Part shown: positions 1-7,116 of the stretch, in pieces | Numbering within the stretch: the first letter of the stretch is position 1 | How the letters are laid out: the number at the start of each line of letters is the position of its first letter | The notes under the pieces: generated by a model | Seen by the model: the letters and a program-made list of their open reading frames with translations, nothing else | What the model was told of the DNA's origin: nothing | Database searches by the model: none | Assembly: GCA_002937555.1 (NCBI GenBank) | Contig: PTKB01000093.1 | Coordinates: 1 to 9,323, forward strand | Source of the DNA: Alphaproteobacteria bacterium MarineAlpha10_Bin2 | GTDB lineage: Bacteria; Pseudomonadota; Alphaproteobacteria; UBA828 | Reading direction: 5' to 3' | Length of the DNA: 9,323 nt | Made by a program: the position numbers and the translations under genes

Positions 1-636
1 AGGATGGATTTTCCCTGTACCAGTTTGGCGTGGTACTTGCGCAGGCGGAACGCGCCTTGCACGTTCTTGCGCTACTCGCTGGCGCTGAGGCGGGCCTGAG
101 ATTTGGTGGCGCGGGCGCGGATGAGGAGATTGGCAATGCAAGCCGTGCCGGAAGAGCGGCTCACCGTCGCCGCCAACAGGGCCGATTGGTTGAAGCGCCG
201 CGCCATAAGCCGCCAGCGGTGGAGCGGTACCGGCGCGATGAAATCGGCGTCGGCCAGCAGTTCGGCGCCAGCGCGCGCCATCCAGCCGCCGAGCGCCGGT
301 GCGATCCAGGTGCGGTCGGCCATTTTCAGCGCCAGAATGAGATCGCGGCCGACGCTGCGGTAGAGAATGGCGGCGCGGGCGCGGCGATAGCCGGGCGGTG
401 TCTGGATGCAGACGGCGCAGAGCGCCCCGGCCTCGGCCTCGATTTCAAATGGCGTGCCGCAGCAGGCGCAATAGGGTGCGGTGATAAAGCCGACCTTGCT
501 CCAGCACTCGGCGCAGAGCCGCCCCGGCACGTCGACCGGCGCATCGCAGGCGCCGCAATGTGGCGGCCAGAACCATGTCCATGCCGCCGAGCGTCAGTCT
601 GCGCGCGGCGGCGGTGAATGCCAGAGTGCGAACCAT
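1..636 (-). pseudogene. comF: ComF-family phosphoribosyltransferase-like protein, frameshifted and interrupted by a stop; 3' end outside window
   Basis: ComF proteins join an N-terminal zinc ribbon to a phosphoribosyltransferase fold and are linked to DNA uptake or ssDNA handling. The readable frame shows CGAC, CAEC, CACC and CAVC cysteine pairs, then the family block APVPLHRWRLMARRFNQ and KSQARLSASE. Two lesions break the gene. First, the N-terminal part (MVRTLAFTAAARR...GGMDMVL) is one base out of frame with PPHCGACDAPVDVPGRLC; dropping one base at 567/568 restores DMVLPPHCGAC, the usual ComF junction. Second, TAG at 72-74 (minus strand) follows ...LSASE, yet the same frame continues RKNVQGAFRLRKYHAK to the window edge, the conserved ComF sequence. 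The PRPP-binding motif would lie beyond base 1. The start is uncertain: the ATG at 636 gives the usual N-terminal length but its GAGG is only 2 nt away, and an ATG at 678 is also in frame. The gene is probably a recent pseudogene; two sequencing errors are the alternative. Confidence 0.85.
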
Positions 637-719
637 ATCCTCAATCAAGCGTCCGCCGGCGGCCAGGTCAACCGCCATGGCACTTTGCCGGGCGCGCCCG
701 CGCATGGCATATAGCAACC

Positions 720-1622
720 ATGACAACGGCCGGGGACAGCGACAAAGGCCCGTTCGACCGCGTGCTCTTACGCCAGCGCCGCGACCGCGCGGCGGCGAAT
801 TTTGCTGCCCATTCCTTTCTCGCGCGCGAAGTCTCGGCGCGTCTCGCCGAGCGCCTCGGCGATATCAAACGGCGCTTTCCCCTGGCTGTCGATCTCGCTT
901 GCCGCGAGGGCTGCCTCGGCGATGCGCTCGCCGGCCTGAACGGCATCGAGCGCCTGATCCAGTGCGATCTTTCGCCGGCCATGGTGGCGCGCGCCTCAGG
1001 CCCGTACCGCGTGGTGGCGGACGAGGAATGGCTGCCGTTCGCCGCTGCTTCGCTCGATCTCGTCGTCAGCGCGCTCAGTCTTCATTGGGTCAACGACCTG
1101 CCTGGCGCGCTCATTCAAATCCGTCGCGCGCTCCGTCCCGACGGGCTGTTCCTCGGCGCCATCATCGGCGGCGACAGTCTGAGCGAATTGCGCCAGGCCC
1201 TGGCGCGGGCGGAAAGCGAGCTCGAAGGCGGGATCAGCCCGAGAATTGCGCCGTTCGCTGAAATCCGCGATCTCGGCGGATTGCTGCAACGCGCCGGCTT
1301 TGCGCTCCCGGTGGTCGATAGCGATGTAATTAACGTCAGCTACCCGGACGCGCTCGCCCTGATGCGCGACTTGCGCGGCATGGGGGAGAGCAATGTCCTA
1401 AGACAACGCCGCGCCGGCTTTACGCGGCGCTCGACGTTGCTGGCGGCGGCGGATCATTACCGCGACATGTTCGGCGATGACAGCGGGCGTATCCCGGCGA
1501 CGTTTCAAGTGCTTTATCTCGCCGGCTGGTGTCCGCATGAGAGCCAGCAGCAGGCGCTCAAACCAGGCTCCGGCGAGGTCAGCCTGGCGGCGGTGCTGGG
1601 CGAGAGCGAGGCGCCGGACTAA
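720..1622 (+). CDS. SAM-methyltransferase-fold protein, BioC/NDUFAF5-like
   Basis: This 300-residue protein has a class I (Rossmann) SAM-methyltransferase fold. The opening FDRVLLRQRRDRAA (residues 12-25) is typical of alphaproteobacterial relatives of mitochondrial NDUFAF5, a complex I assembly factor; BioC-type methyltransferases are more distant. Motif I is at 56-67 (AVDLACREGCLG), the acidic post-I strand at 79-88 (LIQCDLSPAM), motif II at 111-125 (SLDLVVSALSLHWVN) and motif III near 136-146 (RALRPDGLFLG). Motif I is degenerate: the first two glycines of the usual D-L-G-C-G-x-G are Ala60 and Arg62. The start is the ATG at 720, just before the conserved FDR block. An in-frame ATG at 618 would add 34 unconserved residues lying across the comF start. 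No Shine-Dalgarno is evident. The gene diverges from comF and converges on mutT. The fold is secure; the reaction and substrate are not, and human NDUFAF5 acts as an arginine hydroxylase rather than a methyltransferase. Confidence 0.85.
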   Translation: MTTAGDSDKGPFDRVLLRQRRDRAAANFAAHSFLAREVSARLAERLGDIKRRFPLAVDLACREGCLGDALAGLNGIERLIQCDLSPAMVARASGPYRVVADEEWLPFAAASLDLVVSALSLHWVNDLPGALIQIRRALRPDGLFLGAIIGGDSLSELRQALARAESELEGGISPRIAPFAEIRDLGGLLQRAGFALPVVDSDVINVSYPDALALMRDLRGMGESNVLRQRRAGFTRRSTLLAAADHYRDMFGDDSGRIPATFQVLYLAGWCPHESQQQALKPGSGEVSLAAVLGESEAPD

Positions 1623-2041
1623 AGCAAATCGCGCAGCGCCGCGACGAGCGGCGCATCGGCCGGCGGCATCGGCCAGTCGCCAAGCTTGGACGGACGCACC
1701 CATTTTAATTGCTGGCCCTCGCGGGCGCTGACAGCGCCCTGCCAAATGCGGCAGACGTAAAGCGGCATGAGGAGATGAAACTCTTCATAGGCGTGCGAGG
1801 CGAAGCTGAGCGGCGCGAGACAGCTTTCCGCGACGTCGATACCCAACTCCTCCTTCAGCTCGCGGATGAGGGCGGCTTCGGGCGTTTCGCCTTGGCGCAG
1901 CTTGCCGCCGGGAAATTCCCACAAGCCTTCGAGATGCTTGCCCGCCGGCCGCTGAGCGATCAGCACCCGGCCGTCCGGATCGACCAGGGCGATCGCGGCA
2001 ACCAGCAGGATGGGCTTTTGCTCAGGAGCGGTAGTCGGCAT
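1619..2041 (-). CDS. mutT: MutT-like Nudix hydrolase, (deoxy)nucleoside triphosphate pyrophosphohydrolase
   Basis: This 140-residue Nudix protein is close in length to E. coli MutT (129), which hydrolyses 8-oxo-dGTP to the monophosphate and so keeps oxidised guanine out of DNA. The Nudix box is complete: G46-x5-E52-x7-R60-E61-L62-x-E64-E65-x-G67-I68, with the metal-binding glutamates E61, E64 and E65 present. MutT-subfamily hallmarks precede it: LIAQRP (27-32) and EGLWEFPGGK (38-47). The C-terminal LKWVRPSKLGDWPMPPAD also fits MutT-type enzymes. It is the last gene of the parvulin-argJ-mutT operon. Its ATG lies 20 nt inside the end of argJ and has no clear Shine-Dalgarno, so translation is probably coupled to argJ. 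Its TAG stop overlaps the TAA of the convergent methyltransferase gene. The oxidised-nucleotide substrate is inferred from the family; other NTP substrates remain possible. Confidence 0.93.
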   Translation of the reverse strand: MPTTAPEQKPILLVAAIALVDPDGRVLIAQRPAGKHLEGLWEFPGGKLRQGETPEAALIRELKEELGIDVAESCLAPLSFASHAYEEFHLLMPLYVCRIWQGAVSAREGQQLKWVRPSKLGDWPMPPADAPLVAALRDLL

Positions 2042-3251
2042 TGATGTCGATATAGCGGTGGGTCAAATCGCAGCTCCAGACGGTCGCATTGCCCTTGCCG
2101 ACGCCGAGATCGATGGCGATATCGATTTCGCGTCCGCGCATGTGGCGCGCTGCCTTCGCCTCGCGGTAGCCCGGCGCCTTCCTGCCGCCGCGCGCCACCC
2201 GCTGTCCGCCGATGGCGATCGCCAGTTTGTCCGGCCGAATTTTTTCTCCCGAGCGGCCGATGGCCATCACCAGACGCCCCCAATTGGCATCGGCGCCAGC
2301 GACCGCCGTCTTGACCAGGGGCGAGTTCGCTACGACCAGGCCTGCCCTCCGGGCCGCCGCTTCCGACGCCGCGCCGCGCACATGGACGGTGAGAAACTTC
2401 TCGGCGCCTTCGCCGTCGCGAACGATTTGCTGCGCCAGGTCCGTCATCACCTCCTGCAGGGCTGCGCGAAATCCGATGAGGCGGGGATCGCCGGCGCGGG
2501 AAACAGCCGGGTGATGGACCTGCCCGGTGGCAAACAGCAAACAGGTATCGCTGGTCGAGGTATCGCCGTCGACGGTAATCGAATTGAACGAACGGTCGTT
2601 CGCCGCGCGCAGTACCGAGTTCATTACCCGCACCGGCACGCGCGCATCGGTGAAAATAAAGGCCAGCATGGTGGCCATATTGGGCGCGATCATACCGGAG
2701 CCCTTGGCAATGCCGGCGATGGTGACGCTTTCTCCACCGATTTTGACCCGGCGCGAGGCGCCCTTGGGAAAGGTGTCGGTGGTCATGATGGCGCGCGCGC
2801 CGTCGTGCCAGGAAGTGGGCGATAATTTACCGCAAAGCGGTGGCAAGGCCCGGGTAATGCGCTCGACCGCCAGCGGCTCGCCGATGACGCCGGTGGAAGC
2901 GATAAATACTTCATCCGGCGCGGCGCGGAGAAGTTTCGCCGCTGCCTTGGCGGTGCGGCCAACCGCCCGGTCGCCGCTTTTTCCGGTGAAGACATTGGCG
3001 TTGCCGGCGTTGACCACCAGCCCCCGCGCCCGGCCCTGGGGCAGCAAGTCACGGCACCATGTCACCGGCGCGCCGGGTATTTGCGAGCGCGTCAATACGC
3101 CAGCGACGCGGGTGCCGGCCGCGAGTTCGGCGAGCAGCAAATCATCCCGTCCGGTGTAGCGCTCACCGGCGGCGATGGCGGCGAGGCGCACCCCCGCCAC
3201 CACCGGCATGGTGGGGAATTTTTTCGGCGCCAAAGGCGATATGCCGCTCAT
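2022..3251 (-). CDS. argJ: Glutamate N-acetyltransferase / amino-acid N-acetyltransferase ArgJ
   Basis: ArgJ moves the acetyl group from N-acetylornithine to glutamate, giving ornithine and recycling N-acetylglutamate in arginine biosynthesis; some versions also use acetyl-CoA. The 409-residue length is typical. The precursor cleaves itself before a threonine, here T194 in AKGSGMIAPNMATML (182-196). That would give an alpha chain of 193 residues and a beta chain of 216 whose N-terminal Thr is the nucleophile. The oxyanion-hole motif STGVIG is at 119-124, and the conserved VVNAGNANVFTG is at 79-90. The C-terminus (THRYIDINADYRS) is intact. The start at 3251 follows a GAGG that overlaps the TGA of the upstream parvulin gene, with a 12-nt intergenic gap, and the N-terminal ISPLAPKKFP matches alphaproteobacterial homologues. 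Whether it is mono- or bifunctional cannot be read from sequence. Confidence 0.97.
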   Translation of the reverse strand: MSGISPLAPKKFPTMPVVAGVRLAAIAAGERYTGRDDLLLAELAAGTRVAGVLTRSQIPGAPVTWCRDLLPQGRARGLVVNAGNANVFTGKSGDRAVGRTAKAAAKLLRAAPDEVFIASTGVIGEPLAVERITRALPPLCGKLSPTSWHDGARAIMTTDTFPKGASRRVKIGGESVTIAGIAKGSGMIAPNMATMLAFIFTDARVPVRVMNSVLRAANDRSFNSITVDGDTSTSDTCLLFATGQVHHPAVSRAGDPRLIGFRAALQEVMTDLAQQIVRDGEGAEKFLTVHVRGAASEAAARRAGLVVANSPLVKTAVAGADANWGRLVMAIGRSGEKIRPDKLAIAIGGQRVARGGRKAPGYREAKAARHMRGREIDIAIDLGVGKGNATVWSCDLTHRYIDINADYRS

Positions 3252-3263
3252 GACATGCTTGCC

Positions 3264-4133
3264 TCAGGGCGCGACGGTTACGCCGGCGAAGAAATCCTCG
3301 TCCATCTCGAACAGTTCGATCTCGGCATCTTCGCGCTCCTGCTTGGCGGCATCGGCGACCAGGCGGTCGGCGATTTCGGCGCGCAGTTTTTGTTCGACCT
3401 GAGCGAATTCGGGCGGCTCAGGGACGCGCCGCTCCGAGACCGTAATGACGTGCCAGCCGAACTGGGTTTGTACCGGCGCGGAGATTCCGCCGTCCTCGAG
3501 CGCAAAAGCGGCTTCGGCAAATTCAGCCACGACCTGTTCGCGGCGCAGGAAACCCAACGCGCCACCCTGCGGAGCAGACGGCCCGACCGAGTAACTTCTC
3601 GCGGTCGCGGTAAATTCGGCGCCGCCTTCCAATTCCGCCACGACTTTCTCGGCTTCCTCTTCGGTGGTGACGAGGATATGGCTGATGTTGCGTTCTTCGG
3701 CCTCGGGAAAATTTTCCAGAAACTTCTGGTAACTCTCCTGCATTAGTTCGTCATCGAGATATTTCGAGACAATGTCGCGCGCGTAATAGTCATGGGCAAG
3801 GCGCATGGCATAAAAATCCACACGTGCGACAATTCTCGGATCGTTGCGCAACCCAGCTTCGGTCCCCTTCGCCGCGAGCAACTTAATATCGATCAACTGC
3901 TCGCGAATGAGCGGGAACAATTTCTCGGGCGGCATGCCGCGAAATTGTGCCGACAGAAGCTCCAGCGCCAGTAAAATTTCCGTCCGGGTTATGGTTTCGC
4001 CGTTGACGGTCGCGGCAACGGGATTGTCATCCTGGGCCCAAGCCGTTTGCCCGTTCGGAATAATAATCAGCACCGCAACAGCGACCGACGCGAGCCACCG
4101 GGCCCCACGGTGACTAAATCCGGACAAAATCAT
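3264..4133 (-). CDS. Periplasmic parvulin-type peptidyl-prolyl cis-trans isomerase (SurA/PpiC-like)
   Basis: This is a 289-residue exported foldase. Residues 1-33 form a Sec signal peptide: basic HRGAR, then a hydrophobic core ASVAVAVLIII, with likely cleavage after AWA at 33. An N-terminal helical chaperone-like region (about 37-147, with VNGETITRTEI typical of SurA/PrsA relatives) precedes the parvulin domain (about 148-236). That domain has the family histidines and core: ISHIL (H152), the GGALGFL block at 190-196 and QFGWHVI (H228). The C-terminal tail is acidic and helical. The chosen ATG at 4133 directly precedes the signal peptide and has a purine-rich GGGGAA 5 nt upstream; an in-frame ATG at 4259 would put 42 residues ahead of the signal sequence. 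The gene heads the operon with argJ and mutT and diverges from secA. It probably helps fold envelope proteins delivered by Sec; the clients are unknown. Confidence 0.93.
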   Translation of the reverse strand: MILSGFSHRGARWLASVAVAVLIIIPNGQTAWAQDDNPVAATVNGETITRTEILLALELLSAQFRGMPPEKLFPLIREQLIDIKLLAAKGTEAGLRNDPRIVARVDFYAMRLAHDYYARDIVSKYLDDELMQESYQKFLENFPEAEERNISHILVTTEEEAEKVVAELEGGAEFTATARSYSVGPSAPQGGALGFLRREQVVAEFAEAAFALEDGGISAPVQTQFGWHVITVSERRVPEPPEFAQVEQKLRAEIADRLVADAAKQEREDAEIELFEMDEDFFAGVTVAP

Positions 4134-4186
4134 GTGAATTCCCCATGCCTTGAGATGGCGGCTTGCCGACGTGCCGCCGCCGAGCG

Positions 4187-4215
4187 CTTTAACCATATCA
4201 CCCGAATTCGCACAA
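4187..4215 (-). promoter_or_regulatory. Possible promoter of the parvulin-argJ-mutT operon
   Basis: Reading the minus strand, TTGTGC (4215-4210) is followed after exactly 17 nt by TTAAAG (4192-4187). Both boxes match the sigma-70 consensus only partly (4/6 and 3/6). The position, 54 nt upstream of the parvulin ATG, suits a promoter for the divergent operon. The predicted leader contains a small GGCGGC/GCCGCC inverted repeat (4157-4162 and 4173-4178) of unknown meaning. This is a weak call based on spacing and position. Confidence 0.3.
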
Positions 4216-4249
4216 CCTGCCCGTCGCGCCCGGGGCAGCGATCTTAGAG

Positions 4250-4288
4250 CCGTTGACACTATCCTGCGGCGCGCTTATCTCTCAACGG
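4250..4288. repeat. 7-bp inverted repeat bracketing the secA promoter
   Basis: CCGTTGA (4250-4256) and its reverse complement TCAACGG (4282-4288) are separated by 25 nt. The left arm overlaps the -35 box, and the right arm sits just after the -10 box at the expected transcription start. Arm centres are 32 bp apart, about three helical turns, so a dimeric regulator could bind both on one DNA face. A 7-bp repeat at some spacing can arise by chance in a region this size, so a role as an operator is only a possibility. Confidence 0.35.
4253..4281 (+). promoter_or_regulatory. Sigma-70-type promoter of secA
   Basis: A perfect -35 hexamer TTGACA (4253-4258) is followed by a 17-nt spacer and TATCTC (4276-4281), which keeps the TAT of the -10 box. 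Transcription would start near 4288, giving a leader of about 50 nt. A GAGG at 4328-4331 lies 7 nt before the secA ATG and acts as ribosome binding site. It is the best housekeeping promoter match I see in the window. Confidence 0.65.
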
Positions 4289-4338
4289 CGGGCTCATTGC
4301 AGCCGCGCGCTAATCTAGACTGATTTCGAGGTCATCCC

Positions 4339-7116
4339 ATGATGCGGGGATTGACGCGCCGAATTTTCGGCACGGCAAATGAGCGTGTAGTCAAGGCCTA
4401 CGCCAAGCGAGTGGACGCCACCAACAGCCTTGAGGCCGGCTTGGAGGGACTCTCAGACGACGCGTTGCGCGCCCGCACGGGCGAATTACGCGAGCGCCTG
4501 GCAAAAAATGCCAACATGGACGCCATCCTCCCCGAAGCATTCGCCACCGTGCGCGAGGCGGCAAAGCGCACCCTCGGCCAGCGCCATTACGATGTGCAAT
4601 TGATTGGCGGCATGGTGTTGCATGAAGGCCATATCGCCGAAATGGCGACCGGCGAAGGCAAGACCCTGGTGTCAACGCTTCCGGTCTATCTAAACGCGCT
4701 GCAAGGCAACGGCGTACACATCATTACGGTGAACGATTATCTCGCCAAGCGCGACGCCGCCTGGATGGGCGAGATCTACGAGTTTCTCGGCATGAAAGTC
4801 GGCTGCATCGTGCATGGCCTGGAGGACGACGCACGCCGCGCGCAGTATAAATGCGACGTCACTTACGGCACCAATAACGAGTTCGGCTTCGACTATCTGC
4901 GCGACAATATGAAGTTCACGTTGGAAAGCATGGTGCAGCGGGATTTCAGCTTCGCCATCGTCGACGAGGTGGACAGCATCCTGATCGACGAATCGCGCAC
5001 ACCGCTGATTATCTCCGGCCCGGCCGAGGATCATTCGGAAATGTATCTGAGCGCCGATGCGCTGTTCCCCCTTCTCGGCGAAGACGATTATGAAATCGAC
5101 GAAAAGGCGCGCGCGACGACGCTCACGGACGCCGGCACGGAGCATGCCGAAAAGCTGCTTGAGGAACAGGGCCTGTTAAAAAGCCCCAACCTCTACGACA
5201 TCGAGAACATTTCGGTGGTGCATCACATCAATCAGGCGCTGCGCGCCCATTTGATGTTCGAACGCGACAAGGACTATATCGTCAAGGACGGCCAAGTCAT
5301 CATCATCGACGAGTTTACCGGCCGCATGATGCCCGGCCGGCGTTTTTCCGACGGCCTGCATCAGGCCCTCGAAGCCAAGGAACAGGTTGCCGTTCAGAAC
5401 GAGAACCAGACCTTGGCGTCGATCACCTTTCAGAACTATTTCCGAATGTATCCCAAGCTCGCCGGCATGACCGGCACGGCGGCCACCGAAGCGCCCGAAT
5501 TCGCCGATATTTACAAGCTCGAAGTCACACAAGTTCCGACCAATGAGCCGAATGTTCGAGATGACAATGACGACGAGGTCTATCGCACGGTGGACGAAAA
5601 ATGGAAGGCCATCATCACCCGAATAGAAGTTAGCCGCCAGGCTGGCCAACCGGTCCTGGTCGGCACCACCAGCATCGAAAAATCGGAGCAGCTGTCGGGA
5701 ATGATGAAAGAGAAGGGCATCGAGCACAGCGTGCTCAACGCGCGCTACCACGAGCAGGAAGCCGGCATCATCGCCCAGGCCGGCGGCTTCGGCGCGGTGA
5801 CAATTGCCACCAACATGGCCGGCCGCGGCACCGATATCCAACTCGGCGGCAATGTCGATTTTCGTATTCAGGCCGAGACCGGTGAAAGTGAGGACGCGGC
5901 CAAGCTTGAACAGGAAAGCGATCACATCCGAACCGAAGTGGCGGCGGAGCGGGAGAAAGTTTTGGCCGCCGGCGGATTGCTCATCATCGGCAGCGAACGC
6001 CATGAAGCGCGGCGCATCGACAATCAGCTGCGCGGCCGCTCGGGACGCCAGGGCGATCCCGGCGCCTCGGTTTTCTTCCTCTCGCTCCAAGACGATCTGA
6101 TGCGCATTTTCGGCTCCGAGCGGATGGATTCGATGCTCTCCAAGCTCGGCCTCAAAGAAGACGAAGCCATCATCCATCCGTGGATCAACAAGGCCCTGGA
6201 AAAGGCCCAGCAAAAGGTCGAGGCGCGCAACTACGAAATCCGCAAAAACCTGCTCAAGTTCGACGATGTCATGAACGATCAGCGCAAGGTGATCTACGAG
6301 CAGCGCAAGGATTTGATGCGGGTGGAAGATGTCTCCGAGACCGTCGCGGACATGCGCCACGAAGTGATCGAAGACATTGTCGACGGTAACATCCCGGGAA
6401 AGGCATACGCCGAAGAATGGGATATCGAGGGTCTGACGGAGGACTGTGAGCGATTGCTCGGCCTGGAACTGCCGATCGAGGATTGGGCGGCGGAGGAAGG
6501 CATAGCGGATGAGGAAATTCGCGAGCGCATCACCGAAGCTTCGGATCGCCAAGCGGCGGCAAAGGTGGCGAAATACGGCGCCGACATATGGCACATCGCC
6601 GAGAAAAGCCTATTGCTGCAAATTCTCGACCAGACCTGGAAAGACCATCTGCTGACACTCGATCATTTGCGTCAGGGCATCGGCCTCAGAGCCTATGCCC
6701 AGCGCGACCCGCTAAACGAATATAAACAGGAAGCGTTCAGCATGTTCGAAACCATGCTCTCGGGTCTGCGCGAACAGGTCACACAATTGTTGACCCATAT
6801 CGAACTACGACTGAACGAAGAAGAGGAAGCGCAGCGCCGGCAGCCGCAGGAAACCCATGAGACCCGCCAGGACCCGGCTTTTGTCGGTATGGCGCCGGCC
6901 GCCGCGCCGGAAGGTGCGGATAGCGCCATTGCTTTCCCGCCGCCGCCCGAACTGAGCGAAGAAGAGATTGTCGCCTCGGAGGCCAAGCTCGGCACCATGC
7001 GCCACGCCGAATTCGACGAAGACGACCCCACTACCTGGGGCCGGACAGGCCGCAACGCGCCCTGCCCTTGCGGATCAGGTAAGAAATTTAAGCAATGCCA
7101 CGGAAGTTTGGGCTAA
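4339..7116 (+). CDS. secA: Preprotein translocase ATPase SecA
   Basis: SecA is the cytosolic, membrane-associated motor that drives unfolded preproteins through SecYEG by ATP hydrolysis. At 925 residues it is full length for the family. Walker A is MATGEGKT (102-109), and Walker B with its DEVD box is IVDEVDSILIDESRTP (207-222). The preprotein-crosslinking region follows, including LAGMTGTAATEA. The second nucleotide-binding fold has ATNMAGRGTDIQLGG and RRIDNQLRGRSGRQGDPG, including the arginine-finger region. The helical scaffold and wing end near LRQGIGLRAYAQRDPLNEY. A variable acidic, proline-rich linker leads to the C-terminal zinc motif C909-P-C911-x8-C920-H921, which binds SecB and lipid in known SecAs. 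The start is the first of two tandem ATGs, 7 nt after GAGG, with a clear promoter upstream. The gene diverges from the parvulin gene and converges on accA. No frameshift or missing motif was seen. Confidence 0.99.
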   Translation: MMRGLTRRIFGTANERVVKAYAKRVDATNSLEAGLEGLSDDALRARTGELRERLAKNANMDAILPEAFATVREAAKRTLGQRHYDVQLIGGMVLHEGHIAEMATGEGKTLVSTLPVYLNALQGNGVHIITVNDYLAKRDAAWMGEIYEFLGMKVGCIVHGLEDDARRAQYKCDVTYGTNNEFGFDYLRDNMKFTLESMVQRDFSFAIVDEVDSILIDESRTPLIISGPAEDHSEMYLSADALFPLLGEDDYEIDEKARATTLTDAGTEHAEKLLEEQGLLKSPNLYDIENISVVHHINQALRAHLMFERDKDYIVKDGQVIIIDEFTGRMMPGRRFSDGLHQALEAKEQVAVQNENQTLASITFQNYFRMYPKLAGMTGTAATEAPEFADIYKLEVTQVPTNEPNVRDDNDDEVYRTVDEKWKAIITRIEVSRQAGQPVLVGTTSIEKSEQLSGMMKEKGIEHSVLNARYHEQEAGIIAQAGGFGAVTIATNMAGRGTDIQLGGNVDFRIQAETGESEDAAKLEQESDHIRTEVAAEREKVLAAGGLLIIGSERHEARRIDNQLRGRSGRQGDPGASVFFLSLQDDLMRIFGSERMDSMLSKLGLKEDEAIIHPWINKALEKAQQKVEARNYEIRKNLLKFDDVMNDQRKVIYEQRKDLMRVEDVSETVADMRHEVIEDIVDGNIPGKAYAEEWDIEGLTEDCERLLGLELPIEDWAAEEGIADEEIRERITEASDRQAAAKVAKYGADIWHIAEKSLLLQILDQTWKDHLLTLDHLRQGIGLRAYAQRDPLNEYKQEAFSMFETMLSGLREQVTQLLTHIELRLNEEEEAQRRQPQETHETRQDPAFVGMAPAAAPEGADSAIAFPPPPELSEEEIVASEAKLGTMRHAEFDEDDPTTWGRTGRNAPCPCGSGKKFKQCHGSLG

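Noticed and set aside
72..74. TAG in comF as a recoded sense codon
   Set aside because: mutT and xerD in this window end in TAG at natural protein ends, so TAG works as an ordinary stop here, and the same gene also has a frameshift.
618..719. Upstream in-frame extension of the methyltransferase
   Set aside because: The 34 extra residues are unlike the family and overlap the comF start region; the conserved N-terminus begins just after the ATG at 720.
560..1261. 233-codon plus-strand open frame overlapping comF and the methyltransferase
   Set aside because: Arg/Pro-rich out-of-frame reading of the methyltransferase gene with no family features.
2010..2825. 271-codon plus-strand open frame opposite argJ
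   Set aside because: It mirrors argJ, which is intact and fully motif-bearing. The product is low-complexity, rich in Gly, Arg, His and Asp, with no domain.
4157..4178. GGCGGC/GCCGCC hairpin as a riboswitch or attenuator in the parvulin leader
   Set aside because: A 6-bp GC stem with a 10-nt loop is common by chance in GC-rich DNA, and no known riboswitch core or T-run accompanies it.
4134..4259. Upstream in-frame extension of the parvulin
   Set aside because: It would place 42 residues before a clear signal peptide and cover the secA promoter; the ATG at 4133 has a purine-rich stretch at the right distance.
5176..6594. 472-codon open frame antisense to secA
   Set aside because: It lies wholly inside secA, whose plus-strand frame carries all family motifs. 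The antisense product shows no recognisable domain and is the usual by-product of GC-rich codon bias.
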